64,000 nt of DNA from Limnovirga soli (GTDB lineage: Bacteria > Bacteroidota > Bacteroidia > Chitinophagales > Chitinophagaceae), in NCBI RefSeq assembly GCF_013106755.1, contig NZ_WHPF01000005.1, positions 1 through 64,000 of the forward strand, given 5' to 3'. Each line of letters starts with the position of its first letter. The stretch's first letter is position 1. The notes beneath the pieces are model-generated. The model ran no database searches. It saw nothing but the letters and a program-made list of their open reading frames with translations, and was not told the DNA's origin. Shown here piece by piece: positions 18,048 to 26,526 of the stretch. The position numbers and the translations under genes were made by a program.

Positions 18048-19019
18048 TTATTTATTGTTGCGCAGTATAGCTGCTATTACAGCCTGTGCAGCCCATACCC
18101 GGTTGGCGGCCTGCTGGGTTACAATACTGTTGGGGCTATCCAGCACTTCATCACTTAACTCTATGTTTCTTCTAACGGGCAGGCAGTGCATTACTTTGGC
18201 ATTATTGGTTAAGCCTATCTTTTGCTCTGTTAGCATCCAGCGGGGATCGTTTTCGTAAATTTTACCATAATCTGTATAGGTGCTCCAGTTTTTTACATAT
18301 ACAAAATCAGCATTTTGCAGAGCTTCATCCTGATTATGAGTAATGGTTGCGCCATTGGTAAAATTCGTGGACAGCTCATAATCTTCCGGATGTGTTATTA
18401 CAAAATCAGCACCGCCCCAGGCATTTACCCATTGGGCAAAACTATTGGCCACGCATTGTGGTAATGGTTTTACATGCGGTGCCCAGGTGAGTACAATTTT
18501 AGGTTTGGCCTTTGTAAGCAAGGGTGCTGCCATAAGACATTCCTGAATGGTAACAATATCGGTTAAAGATTGCAGTGGGTGAAGGGTAGCACTTTCCAGG
18601 CTAATTACCGGTACACCACAATATTTTATAAACTGTGAAATATATAATTCACTATAATCGTCTTCGCGGTTTTTGAGGGAGGGGAATGTTCTTATGCAAA
18701 GCATATTAAAATAACTGCCTAGTATAGGTGCTGCATCTTTAATATGTTCTACCGTATTACCACTCATGATGGCACCTTCTTCAAATTCAAGTGCCCAGCC
18801 TTCTTTATCTACATTAAATACAATGGCTTCCATGCCCAGGTTGGCCGCAGCTACCTGCGTGCTTAAACGGGTGCGTAAGCTGGGGTTTAAAAACAGCAGG
18901 CCAATACGTTTATCTGCACCCAAGGTTCTATCCGCCAGGGGGTTTGATTTATAGACTAATGCCTGTTGCACCAGTGCATTGATATCAGTTACATCGTTAA
19001 CGGAGATAAATTGTTTCAC
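18048..19019 (-). CDS. argF': N-acyl-L-ornithine transcarbamylase ArgF' (acetyl or succinyl)
   Basis: Transfers the carbamoyl group to N-acylornithine, making N-acylcitrulline. A 323-residue transcarbamylase with the carbamoyl-phosphate loop FLNPSLRTRLSTQ (residues 43-55), ESATLHPLQS, WAPHVKPLPQ and the catalytic MHCLPVRRN. The start is GTG with an AGGTAAGGTG-like upstream stretch. In studied family members the residue at position 90 decides the acyl group (Pro in the Bacteroides fragilis succinylornithine enzyme, Glu at the matching place in the Xanthomonas acetylornithine enzyme). Here SGNTVEHIKDA places Val90 there, so neither specificity can be called. It lies within the arg operon, 3 nt before argB. 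Confidence 0.93.
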   Translation of the reverse strand: MKQFISVNDVTDINALVQQALVYKSNPLADRTLGADKRIGLLFLNPSLRTRLSTQVAAANLGMEAIVFNVDKEGWALEFEEGAIMSGNTVEHIKDAAPILGSYFNMLCIRTFPSLKNREDDYSELYISQFIKYCGVPVISLESATLHPLQSLTDIVTIQECLMAAPLLTKAKPKIVLTWAPHVKPLPQCVANSFAQWVNAWGGADFVITHPEDYELSTNFTNGATITHNQDEALQNADFVYVKNWSTYTDYGKIYENDPRWMLTEQKIGLTNNAKVMHCLPVRRNIELSDEVLDSPNSIVTQQAANRVWAAQAVIAAILRNNK

Positions 19020-19149
19020 CTTACCTGAAATTTTAAATATTGCTTGGTTGTATTGCTTGTTTTAATTTTTGCCTGTTGCCAATTACCCTTAAAATCCATC
19101 CCAACGTTTTGCTTTTACAGTTATGCTGTTTTTTGTTGCCATGCATTGT

Positions 19150-19209
19150 GCCGTACAAGAGTGCGACGCAAGCGGTGATGATTTGAAAAACAATATGCCG
19201 GGTCCATAC
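19150..19209 (+). repeat. Interspersed repeat copy 7 (A-type, forward, single)
   Basis: GCC-GTACAAGAGTGCGACGCAAG at 19150-19173 and tail GCCGGGTCCATAC at 19197-19209. It sits inside the arg operon, between argD and argF' on the antisense side. Confidence 0.85.
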
Positions 19210-19243
19210 TTAGACGGCACAGATTGCCATTTTTTATTGCTGC

Positions 19244-20386
19244 TTACAATTTTAAAGCCGCTATGGCCTTTTGCAAAGTATCAACAAAAACATCTATCTG
19301 CGCCTTGCTTACTGCCAGCGATGGCAATAAACGTATGGTATTGGGCTTGGCTTCGCCGGTAAAAATATGGTATTGCTGCAATAGTGTTTTACGCAGGTCT
19401 TTAATATCATCGGGCACATCAAAGCCTATCATTAAACCGCGGCCACGAACATTGGCAATACCTGTGGTTGCCTGCAACCTGCTGATTAAGTAGTTGCCGT
19501 TTTGTAAAGCCGCTTCTATCAGTTGATCCTGTTCAATTACTTCTAGCACGGCCAATGCGGCTGCACATGCCAGATGATTGCCCCCAAAAGTAGTACCCAA
19601 CATGCCATATTTAGGTTTTATATGGGGTGCAATGAGGATACCGCCAATAGGGAAACCATTGCCCATTCCTTTTGCCATGGTATATATATCTGCCGAAACA
19701 CCGGCATAATCGTGTGCAAAGAATTTACCACTGCGGCCATAACCACATTGTACGCTATCAGCTATATACACTGCTCCATACTGATTGCATAATGAACGAA
19801 TGAGCTGCAGGAAAGTATCGTGGGCTACATTAATACCGCCAACGCCCTGTATACCTTCGATGATTACCGCTGCTACGTCATTTCCGTGCTGATTAAAATA
19901 TTCTTGCAGGGCATCTGCATCGTTAAAGGGCAGAAAATCTACATTGCTGGTTTCGTTAACCGGTGCAATGATGGAGGGATTATCGGTTGCCGCAACTGCC
20001 AATGATGTTCGGCCATGAAACCCTTTGCTAAAGGCAATGATTTTTTTGCGGCCGGTATAAAATGAAGCCAGTTTTAAGGCATTCTCATTTGCCTCGGCAC
20101 CACTGTTTACAAGGAATAACTGATAATCGGTTTTACCACTTACGTTACCCAGTTTTGTAGCCAGTTCCTGTTGTATGGGAATTTGAATAGAATTAGAATA
20201 GAAAGCAATTTTATGCAATTGATCTTCTATGCGCTGTACCCAATGTGGCTGGGTATGGCCAATGCTTATAACGGCATGGCCGCCATACATATCCAGGTAT
20301 TGGGTGTTATGTTCGTCCCAAACATAAGAGCCTTGTGCTTTTAGGATGGTGATATTGTTAAGTGGATAAACGTCGAATAATGTCAT
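19244..20386 (-). CDS. argD: N-acylornithine aminotransferase
   Basis: A PLP-dependent class III aminotransferase that converts N-acylglutamate semialdehyde to N-acylornithine with glutamate as amino donor. 380 residues: NSGAEANENALKLA (92-105), FSKGFHGRTSLA, IADSVQCGYGRSGKFFAHDY with the cofactor-contacting Asp, and YTMAKGMGNGFPIGG with the Schiff-base Lys239. The operon position fixes the role over other class III enzymes. It is separated from argC by 74 nt and from argF' by 224 nt containing a repeat copy. Confidence 0.93.
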   Translation of the reverse strand: MTLFDVYPLNNITILKAQGSYVWDEHNTQYLDMYGGHAVISIGHTQPHWVQRIEDQLHKIAFYSNSIQIPIQQELATKLGNVSGKTDYQLFLVNSGAEANENALKLASFYTGRKKIIAFSKGFHGRTSLAVAATDNPSIIAPVNETSNVDFLPFNDADALQEYFNQHGNDVAAVIIEGIQGVGGINVAHDTFLQLIRSLCNQYGAVYIADSVQCGYGRSGKFFAHDYAGVSADIYTMAKGMGNGFPIGGILIAPHIKPKYGMLGTTFGGNHLACAAALAVLEVIEQDQLIEAALQNGNYLISRLQATTGIANVRGRGLMIGFDVPDDIKDLRKTLLQQYHIFTGEAKPNTIRLLPSLAVSKAQIDVFVDTLQKAIAALKL

Positions 20387-20460
20387 GTTGTAAGATGTAC
20401 TTTTTATGTTTTATTTGTTAGCCGCTGGCATATAAACATATACCAGGGCATAATTTGCAT

Positions 20461-21447
20461 TTAAAACCCGATGGCTTTTAAATGCAAACCGGCTGTTTCT
20501 TCCAGTCCAAATAGCAGGTTCATGTTTTGTACGGCTTGCCCTGATGCCCCTTTTAAAAGATTATCAATAGCGCTATGTACTACCAGCTTATTTCCAATTT
20601 TTTCTAATTGAATTACGCACTTATTGGTATTTACCACCTGCTTTAAAAAGATGGCATCATCGCTTACAATGGTAAACGGATGACCTTCATAGAACTGATG
20701 GTATATGTTTTTAATTGATTCTATTGGTGCATCGCAGTGAAGGGTTGAGCTTACAAAAATACCGCGGGTAAAATCGCCACGCCATGGTACAAAGGAGATA
20801 TCAATAGCACCCGATAATTGTAATTGGGCCAGCGATTCACCAATTTCGCCCAAATGTTGGTGGGTAAGTGTTTTGTATGCCTGTATATTATTTGCCCTCC
20901 AGCTAAAATGCGAGGTAGCTGCCAGGCTTTGTCCTGCGCCTGTAGAGCCGGTGATACCTGTTGTATATACATCAGTTAGCCATCCTTCTTTGGCCAATGG
21001 CAACAGACCCAACTGAATAGCAGTTGCAAAACAGCCGGGATTGGCAATATTATGAGCCGTAGTAATTGCTGCCCTGTTTAATTCGGGCAGGCCATAAACA
21101 AAATTACGGGTACCCAATTGCGCATTGGCTGCGAGGCGAAAATCGTTGGAAAGATCAATTATTTTAATATGCGGGGCAATGGTATTGGCTGCTAAAAACT
21201 TTTTAGCTTCGCCATGGCCGGTACATAAAAAAAGTACATCAATGGCATCTGTTAATTCGCTGGTGAAATGAATGGCGGTTTCGCCAATAAGATCGTGGTG
21301 TACTTTATGCAGTGGGTTGCCGGCATTGCTATTGCTGTGTACAAAATTTATTTCTACCTGCGGGTGGTGAATTAGCAAACGCAATAATTCGCCGCCGGTA
21401 TAACCGGCCCCACCAATAATACCTGCTTTAATCTTTTTCATCCGCAT
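20461..21447 (-). CDS. argC: N-acyl-gamma-glutamyl-phosphate reductase
   Basis: NADPH-dependent reduction of N-acylglutamyl phosphate to the semialdehyde. 328 residues, with the nucleotide-binding start IIGGAGYTGGELLRLL (11-25), the active-site cysteine in NIANPGCFATAIQ (Cys139) and FTPHL-equivalent SFVPWRGDFTRGIF. The start overlaps the end of argG by about 20 nt; a second ATG at 21441 is an equally possible start. Tight overlap indicates translation coupled to argG. Confidence 0.93.
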   Translation of the reverse strand: MRMKKIKAGIIGGAGYTGGELLRLLIHHPQVEINFVHSNSNAGNPLHKVHHDLIGETAIHFTSELTDAIDVLFLCTGHGEAKKFLAANTIAPHIKIIDLSNDFRLAANAQLGTRNFVYGLPELNRAAITTAHNIANPGCFATAIQLGLLPLAKEGWLTDVYTTGITGSTGAGQSLAATSHFSWRANNIQAYKTLTHQHLGEIGESLAQLQLSGAIDISFVPWRGDFTRGIFVSSTLHCDAPIESIKNIYHQFYEGHPFTIVSDDAIFLKQVVNTNKCVIQLEKIGNKLVVHSAIDNLLKGASGQAVQNMNLLFGLEETAGLHLKAIGF

Positions 21448-22630
21448 CAGATTTTACCATATGGAACATGGCGGTTTGATTACCAAAAATTTTGCTAAAC
21501 CCACGCACATCATCTCCCGTCCAGCCGTTATTCATTTCGCCGTATTTACCAAATTTGCTGTTCATTAAATCGTATTTGCTTTCAATGCCTATTACCTGAA
21601 AACGATAAGGCATCAGTTGTACAAATACTTTACCACTTACATTTTGCTGGGCGCTTTGCAAAAAGGCTTCAATATCCCTCATTACGGGGTCTAAAATCTG
21701 GCCTTCGTGCATCCAGTTACCATAAAAATTGGCAATGGTATCTTTCCAGCTTAGCTGCCATTTTGTAAGCACATGTTTTTCCAGTGCATGGTGTGCTTTT
21801 AAAATTACCATTGGGGCTGCGGCTTCAAAGCCTACACGGCCCTTTATGCCTATAATGGTATCGCCAACATGTATATCTCTGCCAATACCAAATGGACCGG
21901 CCAGTGATTGCAGGTGCTGAATAGCATCAGCCGGGTGAGAAAAGGTTTCATCATTTACAGCTATCAATTCACCTTTTTCGAAGGTCAGGCTTACTTCTTC
22001 GCCGGTAGTTTTTGTTACCTGTGTAGGCCATGCTTCCTCGGGCAACATGCCTTTAGATTGCAATGTTTCTTTACCACCTACGCTGGTACCCCATAAACCT
22101 TTGTTGATGGAGTAGGCAGCTTTATCAAAATTCATATCTACCTTTTTGTTTTTCAGGTAGGTTATTTCTTCTTCGCGGCTAAGCCTTAAATCGCGGATGG
22201 GAGTTATTATTTCAACGCCGGGAATCATGATATTAAAAATCATATCAAACCTTACCTGATCGTTACCGGCACCCGTACTACCATGCGCTACGGCATTGGC
22301 CTGATGCGTTTTTACATGTTCGGCAATATGCAGTGCCTGCATTAAACGCTCGGCACTAACACTAAGGGGGTAGGTATTATTTTTTAGCACATTACCAAAT
22401 ACCAGGTATTTAATCATGCGGTCGTAGTAGGTTTTTACGGCATCTACAGTAGTATGGGTTTTTACGCCAAGTGCATAGGCATGTGCTTCTATACGGGCCA
22501 GTTCGGCTGCATCAAAACCACCTGTGTTTACAATTATGCTGTGCACTTCATATCCTTTGTCTTCGCTAAGGTATTTTACGCAATAGGTGGTATCTAAACC
22601 GCCCGAAAAACCAAGTACTACTTTTTTCAT
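21428..22630 (-). CDS. argG: Argininosuccinate synthase
   Basis: Joins citrulline and aspartate using ATP. 400 residues, with the PP-loop ATP motif GFSGGLDTT (8-16), AHGSTGAGNDQVRFD for aspartate/citrulline binding and EITYLKNKKVDMNFDKAAYSINKGLWG. It is the second gene of the operon, separated from the GNAT gene by 251 nt that contain a divergent pair of interspersed repeats. In this pathway citrulline would be supplied by the argE-like deacylase. Confidence 0.96.
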   Translation of the reverse strand: MKKVVLGFSGGLDTTYCVKYLSEDKGYEVHSIIVNTGGFDAAELARIEAHAYALGVKTHTTVDAVKTYYDRMIKYLVFGNVLKNNTYPLSVSAERLMQALHIAEHVKTHQANAVAHGSTGAGNDQVRFDMIFNIMIPGVEIITPIRDLRLSREEEITYLKNKKVDMNFDKAAYSINKGLWGTSVGGKETLQSKGMLPEEAWPTQVTKTTGEEVSLTFEKGELIAVNDETFSHPADAIQHLQSLAGPFGIGRDIHVGDTIIGIKGRVGFEAAAPMVILKAHHALEKHVLTKWQLSWKDTIANFYGNWMHEGQILDPVMRDIEAFLQSAQQNVSGKVFVQLMPYRFQVIGIESKYDLMNSKFGKYGEMNNGWTGDDVRGFSKIFGNQTAMFHMVKSDADEKD

Positions 22631-22715
22631 TGCTACAATTATACGTTTTAAAGAATGCTTTTACTATTGTGTTAAAAGGGCCTGGGTTTGGTACTTAGCT
22701 AATAGCTGCTATTGG

Positions 22716-22870
22716 GCTTTGTTGTGTCACTCACTTGTACGCCTGGTACATTATGCAGCCAGACATGTATACAATTTGGTTCTAATGCATTTAACTGCTG
22801 CCATAAGCTATGCAGTACAAGAGTGCGACGCAAGTAAAGCTGTATTACCCCACCAAAGACGGGCCCATAC
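22716..22870. repeat. Repeat copies 8 (reverse) and 9 (forward), divergent pair inside the arg operon
   Basis: Copy 8 at 22716-22758 is a variant (TTGTGTCACTCACTTGTACG, then GGTACATTATGCAGC). Copy 9: head GCTATGCA, core GTACAAGAGTGCGACGCAAG at 22815-22834, then TAAAGCTG, and tail GACGGGCCCATAC at 22858-22870. They sit between the GNAT gene and argG. Confidence 0.8.
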
Positions 22871-22881
22871 AGGCTGTATTG

Positions 22882-23577
22882 TTAGAAGTTAAAGAAATAA
22901 TGCATTAACGATTTTGGTCTGGAGGCGCCAATGGTTTCTTTTTCTTTTTTACCAAAAATGCGCTGCTTAAGCCTTAGTAAGCGCTCGTATACTTTACTGT
23001 CTTTTTCAAACTGCTCTTTGGTTTCTGTTGGCTCGTAATGATCAGCAGGATCGAATAGCATGGCGGTACACATGCAATTTTTTCTTTCTTTAGCCATTAG
23101 AATATCGTAGTTAACACAGCTTTTGCAACCAGCCCAAAAAGCTTCATCCTGTGTTAGCTCAGAGTAGGTTACGGGCTCGTAACCCAGTTCGCTGTTTATT
23201 TTCATAACAGCTAATCCGGTGGTAAGTCCGAATATTTTAGAATCGGGGTATTTTTCGCGGCTTAGTTCAAAAATTCGTTTTTTAATATTTTTGGCTACTC
23301 CACTTTTTCTAAACTCGGGGGCTACAATTAAACCGCTGTTGGCAACATAGCTGCCATGGCTCCAGGTTTCTATATAACAAAAGCCAACCCATGTAGCATC
23401 GGCGGTATAAGCAATAACGGCTTTGCCTTCTTTCATTTTATCGGCAATATATTGGGGGCTTCTTTTGGCAATACCGGTACCACGGGCTTTGGCCGATGAT
23501 TCCATTTCGTTGGTAATCGTGTCTGCGTAATGAATATCGCCACTATGGGCTACACGAACGATAATATGTTGTTCCAC
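22882..23577 (-). CDS. GNAT acyltransferase heading the arg operon; candidate N-acylglutamate synthase
   Basis: A 231-residue GNAT-fold protein. The acyl-CoA motif A is APEFRKSGVAKNIKKRIF (residues 86-103), preceded by the beta-4 strand GSYVANSGLIV. A Cys-rich tail CKSC (151-154) and NCMC (167-170) could bind zinc. As the first gene of an arg operon that lacks argA and argJ, it is the best candidate for acylating glutamate at step one. A GNAT in this position is typical of Bacteroidota arginine loci. The start codon is GTG; no upstream in-frame ATG exists before a stop. Whether acetyl- or succinyl-CoA is used is unknown. Confidence 0.75.
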   Translation of the reverse strand: MEQHIIVRVAHSGDIHYADTITNEMESSAKARGTGIAKRSPQYIADKMKEGKAVIAYTADATWVGFCYIETWSHGSYVANSGLIVAPEFRKSGVAKNIKKRIFELSREKYPDSKIFGLTTGLAVMKINSELGYEPVTYSELTQDEAFWAGCKSCVNYDILMAKERKNCMCTAMLFDPADHYEPTETKEQFEKDSKVYERLLRLKQRIFGKKEKETIGASRPKSLMHYFFNF

Positions 23578-23657
23578 TGCTGTAAATTGATAAAACTGAT
23601 GATTGAAAATTATGTGCCTGTGCAGCTAGCATTAGGCTGCCGGGAATGGTGTAAGAG

Positions 23658-23701
23658 CTGATATTCCGCATTAAAATGCTGGTGTGCTGGTGGAATATCA
23701 G
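23658..23701 (-). promoter_or_regulatory. Leader hairpin of the arg operon (attenuator candidate)
   Basis: Perfect 10-bp inverted repeat: CTGATATTCC at 23658-23667 and GGAATATCAG at 23692-23701, with a 24-nt loop that holds its own small GCAT/ATGC stem. In the minus-strand transcript it follows the arginine-codon cluster of the leader ORF, whose UGA stop is inside the 5' arm. No strong U tract follows, so it is not a plain intrinsic terminator. Confidence 0.6.
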
Positions 23702-23760
23702 ATTCTGGGTCGTCGCACCGGTCGGGGGCAGAAAGGGTTAGGCAAAGCAACAACACCCAT
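23698..23760 (-). CDS. Putative arginine leader peptide (20 aa)
   Basis: A minus-strand ORF ATG...TGA coding MGVVALPNPFCPRPVRRPRI. Four Arg codons (three CGA, one AGA) fall in the last eight sense codons, directly before the stop, which is embedded in the hairpin at 23658-23701. The start codon region itself can pair: CCATC/GATGG around a 7-nt loop, flanked by ACAACAC/GTGTTGT. A ribosome stalled on Arg codons would leave the hairpin free; one reaching the stop would cover its first arm. This is the classic logic of leader-peptide attenuation, inferred here from position and codon content only. Confidence 0.5.
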   Translation of the reverse strand: MGVVALPNPFCPRPVRRPRI

Positions 23761-23856
23761 CGCAAAAGGATGGAAAGCCAAATGGTATATATGTGTTGTG
23801 TTATTTTTCAACTTCAGTTCTGAATAAAATGGTGATGCTTATTTTTTAATTCGGTG

Positions 23857-23864
23857 CAAAAATA
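23857..23864 (-). promoter_or_regulatory. Possible -7 element of the arg operon promoter
   Basis: On the minus strand this reads TATTTTTG, matching the Bacteroidota -7 consensus TAnnTTTG, about 100 nt upstream of the leader ORF. No matching -33 TTTG is seen at the usual spacing. The rest of 23578-23968 is the leader region described above. Confidence 0.3.
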
Positions 23865-23968
23865 ATGATGTTTATAAAATGTGGAGACATTTTTTTTAAA
23901 AAGCTTTTGTAAAATTTACAAAACCAATGAATGTTTGTGTTTTTAAACCCCTATTTATTGGAGGTTAT

Positions 23969-26464
23969 TTATTCTTTCGCTGGTTTTGTTGAAATTTCTT
24001 TCTTGCTGCTTTGATTGTCGGTTGCATCCTTATCCGGGGCTAAAACTGGTATATCGGACCGTAGATGAACATCAGTTTGTGGAAATGGAATTTCGATATT
24101 ATGCTGTTTAAAGGCTTCGTGCACCTGTATTAATACCTGGCTTTTAATTACAATAAAGTTGTTGTTATCGCACCAGAAGAGCATCCGGAAATTAACAGCA
24201 CTATCGGCAAATTCGTGTGCCAGAATAAGCGATGAAGGGTTCTTTTCTATGCCTTCCTGATTGAATACAATTTGTTTGAGGATATCTTCAACCTGCCGCA
24301 GGTTACTGCTATAGGAAACCCCCACTAAAATTTCTACCCGTCTAAACTGGCTGCTAAGTGTCCAGTTAACAATATGTTGCGAGAGCAGATCTCCATTGGG
24401 GATAATTACATCTGAGCCTTCTACGGTAGACATTTTACTGGAGCGGATACCAATTTCCTTAATAGTGCCATAACGGCCACCTACTTCAATACTATCGCCA
24501 ATATGAATAGGTTTTTCAAAAGCGATAATAATACCACTTACCAGGTTATTTACAATATTTTGCAAACCAAAACCAATACCTACACCCAGGGCACCTATAA
24601 TAATGGTGAGTTTATCCATTGGAATACCGGATGCAGCAAAGGCAAATAATATTCCCAACGAAAAAATACCCAACCTAATTAACAAAAGCGCACTACCCCA
24701 TTTATTACGCTTAATACTACCGCCTGCTGTATTATGATCGAATAACAAAACGATGAGCTTGCTCAGGAAAGAAGCTACCCATATAACCAGTAAGAATATA
24801 ACAATACTTTGAAAGTTGAATGTGGTATTGCCTACCGTTCTTTCCTCGGTTAAAAAATCTTTTACCGTTTCGGCAATGGTATCGTACAGGTTTAGATTAC
24901 TAAAAAGTATAATTAACCAGGCAATAATGGCAACTGTATTTAATCCCTTTAACAGGTTTTGCCTGATGGCATGAAAATTAAAATAGGAAACAAAAAAAGA
25001 AACCTTGTTGTAGGCTTCAAACTGTAAGTATATGGCTTCTACAACTATTTGTACGCAGGCATACAATGCCTGAGCAGATAAAATGCTATACACTGCACTG
25101 CTGGCAAAAAACTTGGACAATATATAACACCCAAACAAATTGGCAACAAGGGCACAACTCATTTGTGCAATAAAAAATATCAATACGGGTCTGGCGTAAC
25201 GTGGTAATTCCCTGCCCGGGTTTTCCAGCTTAATAAACGTAATGATACCCATAATAATGGCTGCCACAACTAATAACAATTGCAGCCAGCGTTCTGCAAT
25301 GGTGGTAAAATAGATGATGTTCATAAAGCTTACACTTAAGAACAACAACACAAAGGTGATCCAGTATTTTCTAAACCAATGTAAAAAGGTTTTCCATATA
25401 AGTACCGTATATACAATTGCTAATAACGACCATTGCAGGGTGATAAACGAGGGAGGGGGATGCAGGTAAGTAAAGGGTAAAAATGTAATTACAAATACTG
25501 CTGCTGCCAGAAAAGGGTTCAATTGAATAATAACAAGGTTGGATAGAACGGCTTTGCTGTTTTCATTGTAATTGCGAATACGCTTCATATTAAACACAAA
25601 CCAGCCAAAAAGCAATAAGATACATACAAAGCCACCAATGGTATGCGAACTATTTGTTGACAAATAAGCACCAATAACCTTTTGCATGCCCTGCAGCGAA
25701 ATTGTTATCACCTCAAAAAAACTGCGCGGTGTATTAATTTCATTGGCTTTCCAAATGGATGGCTCTTCCGGGCGCCATAAGCGCTTTTGAAAATGCTCTA
25801 TCTGATAATTTACTTTTGTAAGTGCTGCATCGGTATTTAAATATGTGGAGGAAACCCGGTTTTGTAAAATGCCAATACGCAAAACACACTGCTTATTTGC
25901 CGAATCGCAGGATTTCCATTTTTGCACAATACTACCCAGCTGGTATATATACAATTCTCTTAAAACTGAATCTTCGGGCATTACCAGCCAACTGCTATCC
26001 CTGCTTAAAACATGCAGACGGTCGTGTATTTCAGCCAAATTATGGCTCATTTCGGCTAAACTGGCTTGCCATTTTTTAAGCTTATAAGTAGTTTCCAGCA
26101 AAATGCTTTTACTGGCTTTTAAACTTCTAAAACTTTCCAGTTTTTCGTTACCGGACTGGCTATAGGTACTTATAATGGCTTCCACATCAGGTAATCCGTC
26201 ACTTATATCCAGGGTATCAAAACCTCGTTCCAGCAAATTATTGGCGTCATTAATAACTGCAGTTACAATTTCTATTTTTTGTAACAGCCCTGAAACAGCC
26301 GTATCACTTCTTTTATTGGCATGCGTTGCTTTCTTAACTGCTTTTGGCGTATCAACTATTGGTTTAGAAGTGTCTGTAATTTCCTGTTGTTGGGCAAAAG
26401 CATTAAGTCCACAGGCAACAACAGCAAAAAAGGTTAACAAAAAAATGCGTTTAACTCTGCCCAT
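23969..26464 (-). CDS. MscS-family mechanosensitive channel with large N-terminal domain
   Basis: About 831 residues from the ATG at 26464, which opens a signal peptide (RVKRIFLLTFFAVVACGLNAFAQ); a GTG at 26494 adds 10 residues. A periplasmic helical domain of some 250 residues is followed by multiple TM helices and the MscS pore/beta region: IIGALGVGIGFGLQNIVNNLVSG is the pore-lining TM3, then FEKPIHIGDSIEVGGRYGTIKEIGIRSSKM and PNGDLLSQHIVNWT. A charged Lys/Ser-rich tail ends the protein. The layout resembles the large MscK/YbdG-type channels that release solutes on hypo-osmotic shock. It lies 62 nt after the TolC-like gene. Confidence 0.9.
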   Translation of the reverse strand: MGRVKRIFLLTFFAVVACGLNAFAQQQEITDTSKPIVDTPKAVKKATHANKRSDTAVSGLLQKIEIVTAVINDANNLLERGFDTLDISDGLPDVEAIISTYSQSGNEKLESFRSLKASKSILLETTYKLKKWQASLAEMSHNLAEIHDRLHVLSRDSSWLVMPEDSVLRELYIYQLGSIVQKWKSCDSANKQCVLRIGILQNRVSSTYLNTDAALTKVNYQIEHFQKRLWRPEEPSIWKANEINTPRSFFEVITISLQGMQKVIGAYLSTNSSHTIGGFVCILLLFGWFVFNMKRIRNYNENSKAVLSNLVIIQLNPFLAAAVFVITFLPFTYLHPPPSFITLQWSLLAIVYTVLIWKTFLHWFRKYWITFVLLFLSVSFMNIIYFTTIAERWLQLLLVVAAIIMGIITFIKLENPGRELPRYARPVLIFFIAQMSCALVANLFGCYILSKFFASSAVYSILSAQALYACVQIVVEAIYLQFEAYNKVSFFVSYFNFHAIRQNLLKGLNTVAIIAWLIILFSNLNLYDTIAETVKDFLTEERTVGNTTFNFQSIVIFLLVIWVASFLSKLIVLLFDHNTAGGSIKRNKWGSALLLIRLGIFSLGILFAFAASGIPMDKLTIIIGALGVGIGFGLQNIVNNLVSGIIIAFEKPIHIGDSIEVGGRYGTIKEIGIRSSKMSTVEGSDVIIPNGDLLSQHIVNWTLSSQFRRVEILVGVSYSSNLRQVEDILKQIVFNQEGIEKNPSSLILAHEFADSAVNFRMLFWCDNNNFIVIKSQVLIQVHEAFKQHNIEIPFPQTDVHLRSDIPVLAPDKDATDNQSSKKEISTKPAKE

Positions 26465-26526
26465 ATACAAAAGTTGATATCGGAAAATTAACACATTTTA
26501 CTATGGCATAGAAAAATTGCCATTAA

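Noticed and set aside
23658-23701. Arg leader hairpin as an ordinary intrinsic terminator of the mscS gene
   Set aside because: No U tract follows in either direction and it is 268 nt from the mscS stop; its overlap with the Arg-rich ORF is the better explanation.
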